From positions 31,364-63,630 of the forward strand of contig BFEA01000839.1 in NCBI GenBank assembly GCA_003427395.1: a stretch of 32,267 bases of DNA, written 5' to 3'. The stretch comes from Chara braunii. Lineage: Eukaryota > Streptophyta > Charophyceae > Charales > Characeae. The notes under the pieces were generated by a model. It saw only the letters and a program-made list of their open reading frames with translations. It did no database searches and had not been told where the DNA came from. The translations under genes and the position numbers were made by a program. This document shows positions 30,000 to 32,267 of the stretch, in pieces (positions within the stretch are counted from its first letter, which is position 1; every line of letters begins with the position of its first letter).

Positions 30000-30330
30000 T
30001 GTATGTCAAATAAGCTGTATTTTACAGTGCAGTAGTACAGCTTCCCGTGCGAACAGTATATAGCTAGCAGGCTGCAGGAGTATGTCCCCATCGGCGTCTA
30101 TCCATTGTGGTTGACCATTGTGTGCTAGGTACAATGTTGTGTGAGAGCCTGTGTTTTACCCTGTGCATATCTGCAATAGTCGCTGCTAGTAGTTGTGCTA
30201 AGTGTTTGGTGAACCAAAAATGATTTTGCCTAAACAAATAAAAAGGATATGCAAAAATAAACTAGATTGGATTGAATTAACACAAATATGGTGAAGTGAC
30301 AATAATCGCGTAAAAGTTTTTTTTTTGAAT
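30000..30330. other. No gene seen
   Basis: AT-moderate sequence without ORFs of note or structured repeats. Confidence 0.5.
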
Positions 30331-30507
30331 TCAGTAAATGGAGGCTACGCTGTAGCAATTGCAGGTCATCCCCGGAAAGCACAAGCTCCCAAAATGACAG
30401 CAACACCCCTTAGTACACTGTCCCTCGGGTCGAGCGCACCTAGCACTGCCACCAGGCCCCTGTAGAAGGGGAGCAGTGGATGCCAGAGTCATGGTAGGTG
30501 TGGACAT
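30331..30507 (-). CDS. Small cysteine-rich ORF, doubtful
   Basis: 58 codons from the ATG at 30507. The C-terminal half carries eight cysteines in a C-x6-C-x3-CCC-x5-C-x5-C-x-C arrangement (GQCTKGCCCHFGSLC). Knottin or granulin-like proteins have comparable cysteine density, but the spacing matches none I can name and there is no obvious signal peptide. The frame is open upstream to 30606 from a non-ATG codon. Nearby minus-strand frames (30603-30892) are also open and GC-rich, so this may be an exon of a gene I cannot assemble, or chance. Confidence 0.2.
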   Translation of the reverse strand: MSTPTMTLASTAPLLQGPGGSARCARPEGQCTKGCCCHFGSLCFPGMTCNCYSVASIY

Positions 30508-30892
30508 TCTACCTCCGGGACATGTCCGAAGAAAGGGCTTGCTGCCTGAACCCCCCCCCCGGGTAAACCTGGGCAGCTTGTGCGTCTCGACCTGTTGGCG
30601 ATTCAACTGCCAATATGCCTACCCATCTGCAGCACCAGTTGCAAACCGAAGGTAGGCTGGTACGAGCAGGAGTATGCGCCAATGCAACCTACCCGGTAGC
30701 CTCTGGGATATCTGCTCCAAGCCTCAAGGCTTCCCCCTTTTCTTCTGTAGATGCCACTCCATCTGAAACGTTTGCCAAAACGGCTGCAGGGGAAAACATG
30801 GCTTCCTGTGTTTGAAATGCCAGGCCTGGTTTTGGGGCACGCCGGCAAATAGCCCAATGCGCAAGTCTATAGAATGTACCAAACCCATCCAA

Positions 30893-31682
30893 CTCTTACT
30901 CTCTCTTTCTCCTGTGCCAAAATTGTCTACATCACTCAAATTGAGGGAAGCGCAGAAATCAACCATGTAAGTTTGGACATGGCAAGACCTTGCAGGTGCA
31001 TCATCTGTACCTTAACATTGCCAGCATCCTGGTGCCTTCTAAGACGGGGCTCGTGGCGAAATTAACTTATGTGACCTAGTCCTGGCTACCCTGGAGAACA
31101 CCCATTATTACGCTATCAGAGAGCGAAGAGGGAGAACATGAAATGAACAAAAGAAGGGTACACGATTGCATATTCCCCTCACGCAGACGGAGAGAAAAAA
31201 AAAGCAAAAAACGAAGGGAAAAAAAAAAAACCACCATGATGGACAATGCCTAGCAAAATTAAGGGGAAAGGCAGAGAGGGGAGGAGGAATTCAAAAAAGA
31301 AAAAAAAAAAAAAAAGGAACAAAACCAACAAAAGACTGGATGTCATCGAGGGCTTCCTTGCTTGTTCCATCTCCCTATGCTCCTGCTGCTATTGCATCTG
31401 CTGTGCGTGCTGATTGCAACAGCAGTTATAATTTATTAATTTAATTTATTATAAAGTTGTAAACTTACTACCACAAACTTACTACTACAAAGTAAGAAGA
31501 TACTAAATACTGCTTATATTAGCCTTATAATACAAAAATAATAAAAATAATAAAATATTACATAAATATTTAATAGTTAATTCATGCAAAGTTGCAAACA
31601 CTTCACCGATAAACGTGGCACGTTTCTATCACCTGTCTGGAAAGCTATGCACCTTTAGATATGAGTGAGCCCTAACAAGTCT
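30893..31682. other. No gene seen; A-rich and AT-rich tracts
   Basis: Purine/A-rich runs (31190-31318) give lysine-rich frames that are not genes. 31430-31585 is an AT-rich island of TTAATTTATTATAA-type sequence. Confidence 0.5.
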
Positions 31683-31796
31683 TACCACCGTTTCGACCCG
31701 AATAGAGCGTACATATATTATAATAGCCGTATCGGGGCAACTTCCAGTCCAGATGCAGTGATAAGAACCGTGTGTTCTATTCGGCTGAACACCGTA
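31683..31796. mobile_element. TA-flanked palindromic MITE, subfamily 1, diverged
   Basis: The left arm ACCGTTTCGACCCGAATAGA and right arm TCTATTCGGCTGAACACCGT keep the family pattern. The inner palindrome has accumulated changes (ATTATAATAGCC versus GTGATAAGAACC). Confidence 0.7.
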
Positions 31797-32241
31797 GTAA
31801 GCCATATCATCATAACCCCCAATGTGACCAATCGCATGGTCCAGGTGCAGAGATGACAGCCTTGGCAATAAAGCCTGGGTAGAAGTTAGCATCTTCGTCC
31901 TGGCTTTTCAAGATTCCGTCGCTGAAAGAAAGCTCACAGGATGATGCCACGTGCGAATCAAATTGTCACAAGAAAATAATCAGGCCGTCTAATAGACTTC
32001 CCGTTGCTCTTCCTGCACGCCCCAACCTCATCCCCAACAGTTGCATCTTCTGAAAAAAAAGAGCATTTCAGTTGAAAAGATGTGATGGGATAATTATAGA
32101 ATGAATGTAATATACTAATATGTATCATACCGTCATCATTCTGTGTACGTTGATTTTCTTTTTTTTTCTTCTTTTTTTTTTTTTTAATTACTAACTTACT
32201 GCTGTTACATAATGTCACAGGAGAATGACAGATCTGCCTCC
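31797..32241. other. No gene seen
   Basis: A T-rich run lies at 32157-32185. No supported gene. Confidence 0.45.
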
Positions 32242-32267
32242 CTACCGTCCTTCCCCAAACACAACGC
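32242..32267. mobile_element. Left end of another subfamily 2 MITE, cut by window edge
   Basis: CTACCGTCCTTCCCCAAACA followed by CAACGC matches the subfamily 2 terminus seen at 28002. The rest lies beyond the window. Confidence 0.6.

Overview
The window looks like nuclear DNA of a large, repeat-rich plant-lineage genome. The one well-supported gene is a plant-type (C-x2-C-x18-C-x2-C) GATA transcription factor with a C-terminal LLM motif. It is split by a canonical GT-AG intron of 10.3 kb. Around and inside it are microsatellites, short inverted-repeat elements, decayed retroelements and an 8-base assembly gap. A charophyte alga such as Chara is my best guess (inference from gene family, intron size and repeat style); a seedless land plant is possible. 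There are no operons, ribosome binding sites or CRISPR arrays.

Layout. 1-3087: AG microsatellite, a tRNA-like A/B-box sequence, several tandem or direct duplications and a C-rich tract, no gene. 3088-16667 (minus): the GATA gene. The downstream exon (3088-4149) encodes the second half of the zinc finger and the LLM tail. The upstream exon (14466-16667) encodes a ~700-residue N-terminal region and the first half of the finger. The intron (4150-14465) holds two tRNA-like SINE candidates, four TA-flanked palindromic MITEs, a U6 snRNA-derived retropseudogene, a 1.08-kb foldback element with a nested hairpin, a 5'-truncated LINE with poly(A) tail, a TTAA-flanked MITE and several microsatellites. 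16780-32267: intergenic. It contains a decayed Ty3-type RNase H fragment, a ~545-bp inverted-repeat element, tandem repeats with periods of 138, 40, 23, 75 and 31 bp, two more TTAA-flanked MITEs, more TA-flanked MITEs, large dinucleotide arrays and two doubtful coding fragments.

Functionally only the GATA gene is likely to make a host protein. LLM-type B-GATA factors are known in land plants as nuclear DNA-binding regulators of greening and cytokinin- or light-responsive genes; the role in this organism is inferred from family only. The most interesting non-coding structures are two families of very short inverted-repeat elements with different target preferences (TA and TTAA), the U6 retrocopy with a CAA/CAAA tail, and a nested ~290-bp hairpin that would be transcribed within the GATA pre-mRNA.
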